DNA from: an uncultured Gammaproteobacteria bacterium
GTDB lineage: Bacteria > Pseudomonadota > Gammaproteobacteria > Rariloculales > Rariloculaceae
Assembly: GCA_946887385.1 (NCBI GenBank)
Contig: CAMPKU010000255.1
Location: 1-5,531 of the forward strand
Direction: 5' to 3'
DNA length: 5,531 nt
Shown here: piece by piece, positions 5,317 to 5,531 of the stretch
Layout: each line of letters starts with the position of its first letter
How positions within the stretch are numbered: the stretch's first letter is position 1
Notes under the pieces: model-generated
Seen by the model: the letters and a program-made list of their open reading frames with translations, nothing else
Told to the model about the DNA's origin: nothing
The model's database searches: none
Made by a program: the position numbers and the translations under genes

Positions 5317-5531
5317 ATGGCCTCTGATCTCGAGCATCAAGACACTCTCGACGCCACGTTGCGCGCGGTCGTGGCCCTGCTCGACAAGCAGGCGCTCGTG
5401 CATCAGCTCGTCGCGCGCACGGACACTCGCAAACATGCCCTCGTGCAGTCGCTCGTCGAGCGGCAGCACGCCGTCGAGCTCGAGAAGAAGCTGAATCAGC
5501 TGCACCCGGCCGACGCGGCGTTCGTGCTCGA
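5317..5531 (+). CDS. Magnesium transporter MgtE family, N-terminal part (cut by window edge)
   Basis: The frame opens at ATG 5317 and runs off the window after 71 codons. The visible part is hydrophilic and helical, as expected for the cytoplasmic N domain of MgtE, a superhelix that together with the CBS pair senses cytosolic Mg2+ and gates the pore. The key match is VERQHAVELEKKLNQLHPAD (47-66) running into AAFVL: the RQH..EL..KL..LHPAD.A..LE pattern is characteristic of proteobacterial MgtE proteins. The CBS domains and five transmembrane helices would lie beyond the edge, so integrity cannot be judged. The start is the only ATG upstream of the motif that gives a normal N-terminus; no Shine-Dalgarno precedes it. 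Alternatives are other proteins sharing the MgtE N domain. The neighbouring DUF1801 gene is divergent, with a 51-bp shared gap. Confidence 0.8.
   Translation, partial: MASDLEHQDTLDATLRAVVALLDKQALVHQLVARTDTRKHALVQSLVERQHAVELEKKLNQLHPADAAFVL

Noticed and set aside
5266..5505. Longer N-terminus for the DUF1801 protein
   Set aside because: The extra residues overlap the divergent MgtE start and do not resemble the family; ATG 5265 has a strong ribosome site.
1..5531. Mobile element, CRISPR array, toxin-antitoxin pair or defence system
   Set aside because: I saw no spaced direct repeats, terminal inverted repeats, transposase or nuclease motifs, and base composition appears even along the window. 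CPBP (Abi) proteins are sometimes linked to bacteriocin immunity, but no bacteriocin precursor is visible nearby.

Overview
This 5.5 kb window is high-GC bacterial chromosome, with third codon positions mostly G or C. The families point to a proteobacterium: a Tat-exported EthD-domain protein, an EstB-type serine hydrolase, a NorM-like MATE pump and a proteobacterial-style MgtE N-terminus. No rRNA or other taxonomic marker is present, so the genus cannot be named. I see no insertion sequence, CRISPR array, tRNA, integrase or phage gene. It reads as ordinary chromosomal sequence.

Layout: bases 1-359 hold no gene I can assign, but include a striking 13-bp perfect stem-loop (316-346) just beyond the end of the first gene. 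Three minus-strand genes form a probable operon, read 2804 to 360: a secreted serine hydrolase/esterase of the beta-lactamase fold (1530-2804), a CPBP-family membrane protein with degenerate motif 1 (839-1513), and a small Tat-signal EthD-domain protein (360-803). A 96-bp divergent intergenic region (2805-2900) separates them from a plus-strand pair: a HIT-family protein (2901-3365) and a MATE efflux transporter (3434-4843). The MATE gene converges, with an 11-bp gap, on a minus-strand DUF1801/YdhG-like gene (4855-5265). That gene is divergent from the start of a magnesium transporter of the MgtE family (5317 onward), which is cut off by the window edge.

How the genes relate: only the three minus-strand genes look co-transcribed (gaps of 16 and 35 bp). 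All three products are predicted to act in or beyond the inner membrane, so a shared envelope role is possible but unproven. HIT and MATE are co-directional but 68 bp apart. The DUF1801 and MgtE genes are unrelated neighbours as far as the sequence shows. I found no convincing new defence or mobile system. The most interesting items are the Tat-exported EthD protein in its operon, the CPBP protein that keeps its motif 2 and 3 histidines but lacks the motif 1 glutamates, and the stem-loop closing the operon.
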